Positions 17,878-27,214 of a DNA stretch of 64,000 nucleotides are shown in pieces; the stretch's first letter is position 1, and every line of letters starts with the position of its first letter. A model generated the notes under the pieces. It saw only the letters and a program-made list of their open reading frames with translations. It was not told where the DNA came from and searched no databases. The stretch is from Prosthecochloris ethylica (GTDB taxonomy: Bacteria > Bacteroidota > Chlorobiia > Chlorobiales > Chlorobiaceae): NCBI RefSeq assembly GCF_015234275.1, contig NZ_JADGII010000008.1; one strand, written 5' to 3'. Position numbers and translations under genes: made by a program.

Positions 17878-18205
17878 TTTTGCCTTCCCCAATCGGTAGG
17901 GGCGAGCGGCGCTCGCCCGCCCCGCGCCAGCTGCTGGACGAATCCGGTGAAAGCCGCCGCAGAACTACAGGTCATGCCAGGTTTGTCCGGGCGAGCGCCG
18001 CTGACCCCTACGGAAGAAACGGCATATCGTTTGTGAATGGGTCCTGGCGTCGTTGTGTTTTGCCTTTCCCAATCGTAGGGGCGAGCGGCGCTCGCCCGTC
18101 CCGCCCCCGCGCCAGCTGCTGGACGAACCCGGCGCAAGCCGCCATAAAAACCAGGCCGGCAAACGAATCCACACATCAACGAATCAACATTCCTCTCCCT
18201 CCCTT
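17878..18205. repeat. Two copies of an inverted-terminus intergenic repeat between clpC and tRNA-Leu
   Basis: Two units, with TAGGGGCGAG at 17897 and 18076 (period 179), fill this gap. The first spans about 17895-18013 and has near-perfect inverted ends of 26 bp: left TAGGGGCGAGCGGCGCTCGC and right GGGCGAGCGCCGCTGACCCC. At about 119 bp it looks like a miniature mobile element. The second unit (18074-18205) keeps the left end but finishes in ACGAATCAACATTCCTCTCC instead. Both share CAGCTGCTGGACGAA.CC and GCCGCC with the copies at 1-391. There is no credible gene here. Confidence 0.85.
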
Positions 18206-18241
18206 TGCTTATTGCTCTGAAGATCGTAAATTAATCGACCT

Positions 18242-18330
18242 GCCGAAGTGGCGGAACTGGTAGACGCCCAGGACTTAAAATCCTGTGTTCAGCAATGGAC
18301 GTGCGGGTTCGATCCCCGCCTTCGGCACCA
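18242..18330 (+). tRNA. tRNA-Leu (anticodon TAA)
   Basis: The acceptor stem GCCGAAG pairs with CTTCGGC at 18320-18326, followed by discriminator A and an encoded CCA (18328-18330). The anticodon stem CAGGA/TCCTG encloses CTTAAAA, giving TAA at 18276-18278. A long variable arm (class II) precedes the T arm GCGGG-TTCGATC-CCCGC. It decodes UUA/UUG. Unlike the tRNA-Pro in this window, CCA is genomically encoded. Confidence 0.97.
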
Positions 18331-18383
18331 TGGCTCCTTTGACATCCTTCCCTCGTTTCCACTCACCTTAAACGCTCTGTCTC

Positions 18384-19748
18384 ATGGATATGGAAGCCAC
18401 CAAGATCGTCCTGGATGAACAGGACATGCCGCGCCAATGGTACAACATCCAGGCTGATCTTCCAACCCCGATCCCGCCTCCGCTCGGCAGTGACGGCAAG
18501 CCGATTTCTCCGGATGATCTCGCTTCGGTCTTTCCAATGAACATCATCGAGCAGGAAGTCAGTACGGAACGCTGGATCACCATTCCGGAACCGGTCAGGG
18601 AGATGCTCACCCTCTGGCGTCCTTCACCCCTGTATCGTGCAAAGCGGCTCGAAGCCGCCCTGGGTACACCGGCAAAGATCTACTACAAAAATGAAGGGGT
18701 CTCGCCAGCCGGAAGCCATAAGCCAAATACCGCGATAGCGCAGGCATACTACAACAAGGAGTTCGGCATCAGATACCTGACGACGGAAACCGGGGCCGGC
18801 CAGTGGGGCAGCGCACTGGCCATGAGCTGCAAGCTGGTCGGTATCGAATGCAAGGTCTTCATGGTGCGCATCAGCTTCGACCAGAAGCCGTTCAGAAAAA
18901 TCATGATGAAAACATGGGGGGCGGAGTGTATCGCGAGCCCCAGTCCGCTGACGGCTGTAGGCAGAAAGATTCTTGCCGAACAGCCGGATACTCCCGGAAG
19001 TCTCGGCATCGCGATCAGTGAGGCGATCGAACAGGCTGTTGAACGGGAAGATACCCGTTACGCGCTCGGCAGCGTGCTGAATCACGTCATGCTGCACCAG
19101 ACCATTATCGGCCTCGAAGCAAAAAAACAGTTCGAAAAGATCAGCCGTTCGCCAGATATTGTCATCGGCTGCGCAGGCGGCGGTTCGAATTTTGCAGGCA
19201 TCAGTTTTCCGTTTATCTACGACAAGATCCACGGCAGGGACATGCGCATTATCGCCACGGAGCCCGAGGCCTGCCCGACGCTCACCAGGGGCCCCTATAT
19301 CTACGATGCGGGAGATGTTGCAAAAATGACCCCGCTCCTTGCCATGCACAGCCTCGGGCACGGGTTCATTCCTCCTGCAATCCATGCTGGAGGACTGCGG
19401 TACCACGGAATGGCGCCTCTTGTCAGTCATGTGCTGAAGCACAACCTGATCGAGGCAACAGCGCTTCCGCAGACTGAATGTTACGAGGCTGCGCTGTTGT
19501 TCGCGCATACCGAAGGGTTCATTCCCGCACCTGAAACATCGCACGCCATCGCGCAAACCATCAGGGAAGCGAAACAGGCCAGGGAGGAAGGGAAGGAGAA
19601 AGTGATTCTCATGAACTGGTCAGGGCACGGCCTGATGGACCTGCAGGGATACGATGCCTTCATGTCCGGCAGGCTGGAGGATTATCCGCTTCCCGATGAA
19701 CTGCTGCAACAGTCGCTCGCAGCCGTCAGGGACCACCCGAAGATATGA
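18384..19748 (+). CDS. trpB2: TrpB2-type tryptophan synthase beta-like protein
   Basis: PLP enzyme that condenses indole with serine. At 454 residues, with the N-terminal block LPTPIPPPLGSDGKPISPDDL and KNEGVSPAGSHKPNTA carrying the PLP lysine, it belongs to the longer TrpB2 (TrpB-like) branch rather than TrpB1. GCAGGGSNFAGISFPF binds the PLP phosphate. No trpA is adjacent, as usual for TrpB2, which may salvage free indole. The start is MDMEATK or, two codons later, MEATK. A trace of the dispersed repeat follows the stop. Confidence 0.93.
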   Translation: MDMEATKIVLDEQDMPRQWYNIQADLPTPIPPPLGSDGKPISPDDLASVFPMNIIEQEVSTERWITIPEPVREMLTLWRPSPLYRAKRLEAALGTPAKIYYKNEGVSPAGSHKPNTAIAQAYYNKEFGIRYLTTETGAGQWGSALAMSCKLVGIECKVFMVRISFDQKPFRKIMMKTWGAECIASPSPLTAVGRKILAEQPDTPGSLGIAISEAIEQAVEREDTRYALGSVLNHVMLHQTIIGLEAKKQFEKISRSPDIVIGCAGGGSNFAGISFPFIYDKIHGRDMRIIATEPEACPTLTRGPYIYDAGDVAKMTPLLAMHSLGHGFIPPAIHAGGLRYHGMAPLVSHVLKHNLIEATALPQTECYEAALLFAHTEGFIPAPETSHAIAQTIREAKQAREEGKEKVILMNWSGHGLMDLQGYDAFMSGRLEDYPLPDELLQQSLAAVRDHPKI

Positions 19749-19764
19749 GAGGGGGACCTGAAAA

Positions 19765-19800
19765 TTCAACCGCCGAACAAATCAACATCCCCTCCCTCCT
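19765..19800. repeat. Short remnant of the dispersed repeat between convergent trpB2 and thiL
   Basis: CCGCCGAACAAATCAACATC plus a pyrimidine-rich CCCTCCCTCC tail matches the distal end of the repeats at 18140-18205. It sits in the 55-bp gap between two convergent genes. Confidence 0.6.
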
Positions 19801-19803
19801 TCA

Positions 19804-20871
19804 TCACTTCCTGAAATGATCGAACCCGCCAGGTTCCTTCAGGGTAATGTTCATGCCGTAGATATCGGACAGCACAATGCCGTCCTCTTCCGGCGTGATG
19901 GAACCGATAACGGAAATGTCGGGATGTTCGGCGATCGCGGAGAACTGTTCGCCGCTGATGGTGAAGAGCAGCTGGTAATCTTCTCCTCCAGAGATCGCGT
20001 AGTCCAGAGCATCCTGCTGGAACTCGTCGGCGATATGTCTCGCTTCGCTCAGCACAGGAATTCGGCCCTCCTCGATGCGCGCGCCTGCCTGTGAACGTCT
20101 GCAGAGGTGATGAAGATCGGAAGCAAGTCCGTCGGACAGGTCGATCATGGCCCCGGGAACGATGCTGTTGCGTTCGAAATAGTCGATGATATCGGTCCGC
20201 GCTGAGGGGAGCAGCTGGTTCTGTATCGCGCCACTGTACTCCTTCAGGTCGTTCATCATGTTCCGGTCATACTCTTCTCCGCTTTGCAGGTGTTCCATCA
20301 TGATCTGTTTTTCCCGCATCAGCACGTTCAGGCCGGCCGCCGCTCCACCGAGAGCTCCCGTGACACAGATCATGTCTCCCGGCTTCGCTCCTGAACGCAT
20401 GGTGATACGCTCTTTCGAGGTTTCTCCCACGACCGTTACCGAAATGACCAGGCCGGTCGAGGAAGCCGAGGTGTCACCTCCGACCAGCGCAGTGCCGTAG
20501 AGCCCTGCCGCATGTGTCATGCCCTGGTAGAGCTGTTCAACCATGTCGACCGAGGCCGAGGGGGGCAGAGCGATCGATACCAGCGCGTACGACGGTTTCG
20601 CGTTCATGGCGCAGATATCCGAGACGTTGACGCTCAGTGACTTGCTGCCGAGATGGTGCAGGGGGGTTGTCAGGAGATCGAAGTGTACACCTTCGACCAG
20701 CAGATCGGTTGTCGAGACCTGCAGCCGTGAAGTATCCAGCTCGACGACGGCGCAGTCGTCACCTATTCCTTCGACAATGCTGCTCTTCTCCGGTATGGTT
20801 TTTTTGCAGAGAGAGGAAATCTTTTCAATGAGGCCAAATTCACCAATTTCTGAAATAGGTTTCAACGACAT
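19804..20871 (-). CDS. thiL: Thiamine-monophosphate kinase
   Basis: Phosphorylates thiamine monophosphate to the active cofactor thiamine diphosphate. The 355-residue protein shows the ThiL/PurM-type ATP-binding pattern: GEFGLIEKISSL at the start, GIGDDCAVV, TTDLLVEGVHFDL, VNVSDICAMNAKP, VGGDTS and the later MIDLSDGLASDLHHLC. All metal-binding aspartates expected from the family are visible. It is divergent from ftsY across 96 bp and converges on trpB2. Confidence 0.96.
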   Translation of the reverse strand: MSLKPISEIGEFGLIEKISSLCKKTIPEKSSIVEGIGDDCAVVELDTSRLQVSTTDLLVEGVHFDLLTTPLHHLGSKSLSVNVSDICAMNAKPSYALVSIALPPSASVDMVEQLYQGMTHAAGLYGTALVGGDTSASSTGLVISVTVVGETSKERITMRSGAKPGDMICVTGALGGAAAGLNVLMREKQIMMEHLQSGEEYDRNMMNDLKEYSGAIQNQLLPSARTDIIDYFERNSIVPGAMIDLSDGLASDLHHLCRRSQAGARIEEGRIPVLSEARHIADEFQQDALDYAISGGEDYQLLFTISGEQFSAIAEHPDISVIGSITPEEDGIVLSDIYGMNITLKEPGGFDHFRK

Positions 20872-20967
20872 TTTGCACTAAATTTAAGTTCGTGGTAGAT
20901 AATTGGCTTGCACTCGTGGTGGGGCAATGACCGTCTCAGTAACATAGAATAATGTACAAGGTAGTAT

Positions 20968-21915
20968 ATGGGCTTTTTTGACAAGCTGAAACTGTCCCGG
21001 CTCAAGGATGGTCTTTCAAAGACCCGTGAAACCATTCGTGACAATATATCGAAACTGACCCAGGGAAGGACAGAGATCGATGACGAGTTTCTTGAAGATC
21101 TCGAGAACATTCTGATTGCGGCGGATGTCGGTGTGGAGACCACACTCAATATTGTTGAACGCATTACCGAAAAGGCCAGAACAGAGACATACCGTTCTGA
21201 GGATGAGCTCAATACCATGCTCTTCGGTGTCATGGAAGAGATGCTGCTCGATGTGGCAGATGAGCACCCTGCCGATTTCGAGGCCCCCTTGCCGGCCAAG
21301 CCTTACGTGGTGCTGATTGTCGGGGTCAACGGTGTGGGAAAAACCACCAGCATTGCCAAGCTTGCCAGTAACTACCATAAATCCGGCAAGAAGGTCATCA
21401 TTGCTGCAGCCGACACCTTCCGTGCCGCAGCGGTAGAGCAGCTGCAGATATGGGCCGACCGTGCCGGTGTGCCGATGATCAGCCAGGGGCAGGGGGCCGA
21501 TCCGGCCTCGGTCGTGTTCGATGCGGTCAGCTCGGCAGTTGCCAAAGATGCCGATGTCGTGCTGGTGGATACTGCCGGGCGACTTCACAACAAGTCCCAT
21601 CTCATGGAAGAGCTCGCCAAGATCATGCGTGTCGCGCGCAAGAAGGTGCCTGAGGCCCCTCATGAGGTGCTCCTGGTGCTTGACGGTACGACCGGCCAGA
21701 ACGCGGTGTCTCAGGCCCGGGAGTTTACCAAGTGCGTCAATGTGACCGGCCTGGTGATCACCAAGCTCGACGGAACAGCCAAGGGTGGTATCGTGCTGTC
21801 GATTTCCCGTGAACTGCGCCTTCCGGTGAAGTATATCGGTGTCGGGGAAAAGATCGATGATCTTCAGATTTTCGACCGTTCGAAGTTTGTCAAGGCGCTG
21901 ATGGGGAATATGTGA
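20968..21915 (+). CDS. ftsY: Signal recognition particle receptor FtsY
   Basis: Membrane-associated SRP GTPase that docks ribosome-SRP complexes. At 315 residues it is the short form, lacking the long acidic A domain. The N domain spans about 1-95. The G domain has GVNGVGKTTSIAKLA (G1), the insertion box DTFRAAAVEQL, DTAGR (G3) and TKLDGTAKGG (G4). It ends in the expected GVGEKIDDLQIFDRSKFVKALM. The last 52 bp overlap the convergent DUF123 gene. Confidence 0.97.
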   Translation: MGFFDKLKLSRLKDGLSKTRETIRDNISKLTQGRTEIDDEFLEDLENILIAADVGVETTLNIVERITEKARTETYRSEDELNTMLFGVMEEMLLDVADEHPADFEAPLPAKPYVVLIVGVNGVGKTTSIAKLASNYHKSGKKVIIAAADTFRAAAVEQLQIWADRAGVPMISQGQGADPASVVFDAVSSAVAKDADVVLVDTAGRLHNKSHLMEELAKIMRVARKKVPEAPHEVLLVLDGTTGQNAVSQAREFTKCVNVTGLVITKLDGTAKGGIVLSISRELRLPVKYIGVGEKIDDLQIFDRSKFVKALMGNM

Positions 21916-22511
21916 CTCCGGTGGACGCCCAGTTTCTGGAGTTGCTCTCCCAGTGCAGCCAGGCAGGATTCGGGATCGTTCAGCCTCACAAGGTGTGTCT
22001 CTCCCGGCATGTCTGCCGCGCCCAGTCCCCGGACGGGGATCGAAGAGCAGGGGAGTGCTTCGAGAAAGCGGGAGATGTGTGATTCAAGCCGTTCTGTAGA
22101 GCGGATCGCAACGGCACCGGCAAGGCGTACCTGGCGATGATCGAGCAGGTAGTCAATGTGCCATCTGAGGGTTTTGCCCCGGGGCAGGCGAGTTGCAGGT
22201 GAAGCGAGCTCTTGCCTTCTGAACTCCCTCAGCAGTATCCGCCTGAGCGCGTGCGCAGGCCGGTTTCCGCTGCGGGAGGCATGGCGCAGCAGCCTGGCGG
22301 CAAGAGGGCGTGACCCGGGTCGTGAACCCATGGCAGAGCCCGTGTAGATATAGTTCCCCGCTTCGAGAGCGATCGGCCTGCCGCCCTGAAACCTGCCGAA
22401 CGAGAGTCTCGCGCCGCTTTGCAGACGGATCAGCAGCAGATAGGTGCCTTCGTGGCACTCCTGTTCTCCGCAGATCCAGACAGGAGGCGAACCGGTTGAG
22501 CGTCTGTTCAT
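21864..22511 (-). CDS. DUF123 / GIY-YIG-like endonuclease family protein
   Basis: About 215 residues. GTYLLLIRLQSG, RPIALEAGNYIYTGSAMG and LRWHIDYLLDH are the signature of DUF123 proteins, which resemble GIY-YIG nucleases and occur fused to endonuclease III in some archaea. I start it at MNRRSTGSPP (codon ending 22511) because the longer frame overlaps pcm. The C-terminus overlaps the 3' end of ftsY by 52 bp in the opposite direction. Its biological role is unknown; a DNA-repair role is only suggested by the fold. Confidence 0.8.
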   Translation of the reverse strand: MNRRSTGSPPVWICGEQECHEGTYLLLIRLQSGARLSFGRFQGGRPIALEAGNYIYTGSAMGSRPGSRPLAARLLRHASRSGNRPAHALRRILLREFRRQELASPATRLPRGKTLRWHIDYLLDHRQVRLAGAVAIRSTERLESHISRFLEALPCSSIPVRGLGAADMPGETHLVRLNDPESCLAALGEQLQKLGVHRSHIFPISALTNFERSKI

Positions 22512-22538
22512 ACGGAAAACATACAGAATCTGATCGTT

Positions 22539-23204
22539 ATGACCTACGAGGAAGGAACCTGCACGGAACGTCGCCATGCCATGGTGAACCAGCTCAGGCG
22601 CTACGGCATCGCTGACGAGCGGGTGCTCCGGGCTTTCGATACCGTTCCGCGTCACCGTTTTTTTCCTGTCTCCGAAAGGGCGTTCGCATATGACGATGCC
22701 GCTTTTCCCATCGGGAGCGGGCAAACTATTTCACAGCCTTTTACCGTTGCCTATATGACAGCGATTCTTGCGCAACGCTGTCCATCGGGAAAAGTGCTCG
22801 AAATCGGAACGGGGTCAGGTTACCAGGCAGCTATTCTCGATGCCATGGGCTATCGAGTATATACGATCGAACGGATCGAAGAGCTGTACCGCCGTTCGGG
22901 TGAGGTGTTCGAGGAGCTCGGCCTGCCGGTTCAGCGCAGGCTCGGCGACGGGTCGCTCGGCTGGCCCGAAGAAGCTCCGTTCGACGGGATCGTCGTCACG
23001 GCAGCCGCACCGGACGTGCCGCACACCCTTGCCGGGCAGCTCGAGGACGGCGGGTGCATGATCATTCCGCTCGGCGGGATCGACGGGCAGCGTATGACAG
23101 TGGTGACCAGAAAAGGAGATGAGTTCGTGCGCCAGAGTTACGAGGCGTTCGCCTTTGTGCCCCTGATCGGCAGAGAAGGGTGGCGGGACGATGAATCATC
23201 TTGA
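22539..23204 (+). CDS. pcm: Protein-L-isoaspartate O-methyltransferase
   Basis: Repairs isoaspartyl residues in aged proteins using SAM. The 221-residue protein carries the Pcm motifs: VPRHRFFPVSERAFAYDDAAFPIGSGQTISQPF near residue 35, VLEIGTGSGYQAAIL (SAM loop) and GIVVTAAAPDVPH. Length and order are standard. It is divergent from the DUF123 gene, with 27 bp between starts, and is followed 66 bp later by the PpiD-like gene. Confidence 0.95.
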   Translation: MTYEEGTCTERRHAMVNQLRRYGIADERVLRAFDTVPRHRFFPVSERAFAYDDAAFPIGSGQTISQPFTVAYMTAILAQRCPSGKVLEIGTGSGYQAAILDAMGYRVYTIERIEELYRRSGEVFEELGLPVQRRLGDGSLGWPEEAPFDGIVVTAAAPDVPHTLAGQLEDGGCMIIPLGGIDGQRMTVVTRKGDEFVRQSYEAFAFVPLIGREGWRDDESS

Positions 23205-23270
23205 TTTTTTACTATACTATGTCTCACTGACAGGCAGCTCCAACTATCCACGAAGAGATATTCAGTTTGT

Positions 23271-25367
23271 ATGGCTTTAATGACCAATTTACGGGACAAG
23301 ACCCATCTTGTACTCTATACGTTGCTGGCGGCATTTCTCGCCCTGATCGTGTTCGAATGGGGGATGAACTTCAACGGAACGTCAGGTGGCGGCGGTGCGC
23401 TTGCCGGCAAGGTGAACGGTACGCCCATTCAGTACCAGGCCTATGAACAGGTGTATGACAATCTTGTCGACAACTTCCGTCGCTCCTCACCGGATGCGGA
23501 CATTACCGACCAGCTGGAGCGTCAGTTGCGCCGGAGGGCGTGGGATATCATGGTCGATCGGGTGCTGCTTGACGAGCTTCTGCAGCGTTACGGCATGTCC
23601 GTTTCTGATGAAGAGGTCCTGGCTGCCGTGGAAGGACCGAATCCTCCGATGATCATCCGCCAGAATTTCACCGATTCCCAGACCGGAGAGTTCGACCGGG
23701 AGCGCTTCGAGGAAGCCCGGATGGCTCCTGAAAACAGCGATGTCTGGGTGCAGGTCGAAGAGATCATTCGTCGGGAGATGATGGTTCGCAAGCTCGAGCG
23801 TGTGCTGGCAACAACCGTCGCTGTGACAGAAGAGGAGCTCGGCGATCTGCTGGAGCGTGAGCTTGCCGCGTACCGCGCGGCCTTTCTGACCGTTCCGTAT
23901 GCCGCAGCCGGTCCGGATTCGCTGTTTACGGTGACGGATGCCGCCATAGAGGACTATTATCGCGACCATCGTGAACGGTTCCGCCAGGAGCCGTCGCGTT
24001 CACTCTCCTACGTTTTTTTCCCGGCTGTGCCGACGACGCGCGACAGCATGAGCGTGAAAACAGAGCTTGCGGGTCTTGCTTCCGCATTTGCCGAAGCCGG
24101 GGACGACAGTTCTTTCGTCAGTCTGCAGAGCGATCGTCCAGGAGCGTTCGACAAGCGTTATACACGCGCCGATTTTTCGCCTGCCGCTGCCGAGGCGGTT
24201 TTTGGTGACGGCCTTCCTGATCCGGGCTCCGTGATTGGCCCGGTAGCTGATCGCAGTACGTACCGTCTGATCAAGGTGCATGGTTCAGGGCGGGGTGACA
24301 AGGTTGCACGGGCATCACATATTCTGCTTCGCTTCGACTCCGAAGCCTCCGGTTCGCGCAGCAGCGCAGAACGGCAGGCTGGCGAACTGATGCAGCAGCT
24401 TGCTTCGGGCGCTTCGTTTGCGGACCTAGCCCGTACGTATTCGGACGATACCGCGAGTGCCGGGAATGGGGGCGATCTCGGCTGGTTCGACGAGGGGGAC
24501 ATGGTGCCGGCATTCGAGCAGGCCGTGTTCAGCACATCGGCCGGAAAGGTGACCGGACCTGTCGAGTCGCCGTTCGGGTTCCACATCATCAAGGTGACCG
24601 GTCGTGATGATCGTTTTGTCACCTGTTCCGAGGTGGTTCGTGATATCCGTCCTTCCGGCAATACGCTCGAACAGGTCCGTCGTACCGCAGCTGTTTTCCA
24701 GATCGATGCAGAAGATAACGGGTTTGGAAATGCTGTTGAACGACAGAATCTGGAACCTGTAGAAACCGGTCCGTTCACCCGTGATGATGCTGTGCCGGGG
24801 ATTGGCTTCAACAACCAGGTCACCCGTTTTGCGTTCGAGGCTTCGAAAGGGAAAATCTCGGATGTTCTTCAGGTTGATGACGGCTTTCTGGTCATGATGC
24901 TCGATGCCGTCAATGCGTCCGGTTATCGTGAACTGGATGAAGAACTGAGTCGGCAGATCAGGAGTGTGCTTGTCGACGAACAGAAAGGAGAAGCACTTGA
25001 AGAGCGGCTTGCCGGGCTTCGTGAGACACATCAGGGGGATCTCGAAGCGATTGCTGCGGAGCTTGATGGTGCAACGGTGACTACGCGTGATTCTCTGCGC
25101 CTCAATGGTCCGGCAACGGTCGATCCTTTCCTGCTGCAGGCGATGACCGGCCTCTCGTCCGGCCAGGTCTCCCGCCCGGTCAGAACTGCTGACGGTCGTG
25201 GGCTGGTGGCTTTGCAGTCGAAATCCTGGCCGGGGGGCCCTGACCTGGCCGAGCAGAAAAGCATCTACCGGCCACTGCTCCGCAATGCCAAGACAGAACA
25301 GCTGCTCCAGGATTATTTCGCTGCTCTGCGCGCATCAGCTGATATCGAGGATATGAGGAGGCTCTGA
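23271..25367 (+). CDS. PpiD/SurA-type periplasmic peptidyl-prolyl isomerase
   Basis: Membrane-anchored periplasmic chaperone of 698 residues. A short cytoplasmic tail and one transmembrane segment (about 12-30, LVLYTLLAAFLALIVFEWGM) precede a SurA_N-like helical domain. A PpiC-type parvulin domain at about 340-440 shows ASHILLRFDS, FADLARTYSDD, GGDLGWFDEGDMVPAFEQAVF and GPVESPFGFHIIKV. A second, degenerate C-terminal repeat follows. This is the PpiD layout. It probably assists outer-membrane protein maturation. Confidence 0.9.
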   Translation: MALMTNLRDKTHLVLYTLLAAFLALIVFEWGMNFNGTSGGGGALAGKVNGTPIQYQAYEQVYDNLVDNFRRSSPDADITDQLERQLRRRAWDIMVDRVLLDELLQRYGMSVSDEEVLAAVEGPNPPMIIRQNFTDSQTGEFDRERFEEARMAPENSDVWVQVEEIIRREMMVRKLERVLATTVAVTEEELGDLLERELAAYRAAFLTVPYAAAGPDSLFTVTDAAIEDYYRDHRERFRQEPSRSLSYVFFPAVPTTRDSMSVKTELAGLASAFAEAGDDSSFVSLQSDRPGAFDKRYTRADFSPAAAEAVFGDGLPDPGSVIGPVADRSTYRLIKVHGSGRGDKVARASHILLRFDSEASGSRSSAERQAGELMQQLASGASFADLARTYSDDTASAGNGGDLGWFDEGDMVPAFEQAVFSTSAGKVTGPVESPFGFHIIKVTGRDDRFVTCSEVVRDIRPSGNTLEQVRRTAAVFQIDAEDNGFGNAVERQNLEPVETGPFTRDDAVPGIGFNNQVTRFAFEASKGKISDVLQVDDGFLVMMLDAVNASGYRELDEELSRQIRSVLVDEQKGEALEERLAGLRETHQGDLEAIAAELDGATVTTRDSLRLNGPATVDPFLLQAMTGLSSGQVSRPVRTADGRGLVALQSKSWPGGPDLAEQKSIYRPLLRNAKTEQLLQDYFAALRASADIEDMRRL

Positions 25368-25377
25368 GGCTGGTTGT

Positions 25378-27168
25378 TCAGGCATTCCGGTCGATACCCG
25401 GCAGGCTGTCGGGAACATGTTGCGCCTGATACTCTTTCAGGCGCTCTTTTATTTTTGCGGCTGAGTCGAGTGTCAGGCATGCTTCGGCAAGTTGACGGCT
25501 GCTGTCGACTGTCAGGTAACGGGCGATCGACTTGAGCTGCGCAATATCTGCACTGACGATACTGAATTCGCGGAGGCCGCAGCCGAGCAGAAACGGCAGG
25601 GCAAGCGGATCGGAGCCCATGTCGCCGCACAGAGAGACCTTGCAGCTGTTGCGGTTGGCGGTCGTGATGATGGTATGAAGCTGTCGGATGATTGCCGGAT
25701 GAAACTTGTCGAACAGGTCCTGTACGATTTCGTTGTTGCGGTCGACGGCAAGGGTATACTGTGTCAGGTCGTTGGTCCCGATGCTGATAAAGTCCACCAT
25801 TTTCGTGATTTCATCGATGAGGAGGACTGCTGCCGGAATTTCGATCATGGCTCCGATTTTCGGCATGTCACATGTCGTGCCCGATTCCCTGAGGGCGAGC
25901 ACATGCCGTTCGAGAGTGGTGCGTATCTGCGTAATCTCCTCGATGGACGAGATCATCGGCATGAGGACCTGGATGTTGCGGCGGGTATTGGCTTTCAGGA
26001 TGGCCAGCAGCTGGCTGTCAAGAATGTCGGGGACATCGATGAGGATGCGGATCCCCCGCCAGCCAAGGTTCGGGTTCGGTTCCCGGATTGACGAATAGAT
26101 CAGCTTGTCACCACCGATATCGAACAGGCGGATCACCAGCGGATCGGGTGCGAGTGCTTCAGCCATGTCGCTGTAGTATGCCTGCTGCTCGGCTTCCTGC
26201 GGGGGCTTTGTGTTGTCGATAAAGAGGTTTTCGCTTCTGAACAGGCCTACGCCTTCAGCTCCCGCGTTTCTCACCGAAGGAATTTCTTCCTTGAAATCGA
26301 TATTCGAGTAAAAGTGCAGCGGGGTGCCGCACCGGGTCTGGGACGGTGCATCGGCAAGTCGGCAGACATCGGCCTCGACCCTCGATTCCTCTTCATGCCG
26401 TCTCAGGTATTCGTCAATCGTCCTGTCGGCAGGAGAGAGAATCGCGGTTCCGCTCGTGCCGTCGACAATCAGCTGGTCTCCGGTTTTCAGTTTCTGGGTG
26501 AAATTGCTGATCCCCACAATGATCGGAATGTTGAGGGAGCGGCAGATGAGCGAAATATGTGATGTCACTCCTCCTGTCTCCGTGACAAATGCCCGGACAC
26601 TGGTGCGGCTGAAGAGAATGATATCGGCCGGCGACAGGCAGGTCGAAACGACGATCATTCCCTCCGGTATGCGTGACTGCAGTTTCTTGTTCTGGAGATT
26701 GCGCAGGATACGGTTCTTGATGTCGATCAGGTCCTGTGCGCGTTCCTGGAACAGCTGGTCGCTCGAGTTGTTGAAGTGCTGCAGGTACTTGTCGAACTCT
26801 TCCTCGATAACCGTTCCGGCGGTTTTGTGTTCCTGCCGGATGCGGTTGCAGACGCTGTCGATCAGCATCCGGTCGTGCAGCAGCATGATCTGGGCGTTGA
26901 ACAGGTCCGAATAGACCTTGCCGAGCTTGCGGGTGGTGACCTGCTCGATTTTTGTCAGCTCTTTTTCCGAACGCTGCAGCGCTCCGAGAAACCGTTCGAT
27001 CTCCTGTTCGATACTGTCGCTGTCAAGTACCTCGTTCGATTCTTCAACGACGCTTTTCATAAACAGAAAAGCCGGGCCGACAGCAATGCCTTTCGATGCA
27101 CCGATACCGTGAAATACCTGTTCTCCTGTTTTCATGCCTGTTTCGTTGTTGTCTTCTCGGAATTCCAT
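25378..27168 (-). CDS. ptsI: Phosphoenolpyruvate-protein phosphotransferase (enzyme I)
   Basis: Transfers phosphate from PEP to HPr. The protein has an N-terminal HPr-binding helical region, then the phosphohistidine domain with TETGGVTSHISLICRSL (active His at about 204). The PEP-binding TIM-barrel domain follows, with LFRSENLF, MIEIPAAVLLIDEI and SIGTNDLTQYTLAVDR. At 596 residues it is slightly long; MKTGEQVFHG at 27135 is an equally possible start. No HPr or sugar permease is nearby, so the role may be regulatory rather than sugar uptake. It is the last gene of a six-gene cluster. Confidence 0.95.
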   Translation of the reverse strand: MEFREDNNETGMKTGEQVFHGIGASKGIAVGPAFLFMKSVVEESNEVLDSDSIEQEIERFLGALQRSEKELTKIEQVTTRKLGKVYSDLFNAQIMLLHDRMLIDSVCNRIRQEHKTAGTVIEEEFDKYLQHFNNSSDQLFQERAQDLIDIKNRILRNLQNKKLQSRIPEGMIVVSTCLSPADIILFSRTSVRAFVTETGGVTSHISLICRSLNIPIIVGISNFTQKLKTGDQLIVDGTSGTAILSPADRTIDEYLRRHEEESRVEADVCRLADAPSQTRCGTPLHFYSNIDFKEEIPSVRNAGAEGVGLFRSENLFIDNTKPPQEAEQQAYYSDMAEALAPDPLVIRLFDIGGDKLIYSSIREPNPNLGWRGIRILIDVPDILDSQLLAILKANTRRNIQVLMPMISSIEEITQIRTTLERHVLALRESGTTCDMPKIGAMIEIPAAVLLIDEITKMVDFISIGTNDLTQYTLAVDRNNEIVQDLFDKFHPAIIRQLHTIITTANRNSCKVSLCGDMGSDPLALPFLLGCGLREFSIVSADIAQLKSIARYLTVDSSRQLAEACLTLDSAAKIKERLKEYQAQHVPDSLPGIDRNA

Positions 27169-27214
27169 AAGCTTGTTGTACGCACAAAAAAGTTAACGAA
27201 CCGGTTCCTCCTGG

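Noticed and set aside
16818..18179. 453-codon minus-strand frame across the clpC 3' end and the repeats
   Set aside because: Mostly antisense to ClpC AAA module 2 and continuing through non-coding repeats; no protein-like motif.
18242..18330. tRNA-Leu as the attachment site of the genomic island
   Set aside because: No tRNA 3'-end duplication is found near the island; the duplicated sequence comes from the acyltransferase gene.
18384..19748. Canonical tryptophan synthase beta chain (TrpB1)
   Set aside because: Length and N-terminal block belong to TrpB2, and no trpA partner is adjacent.
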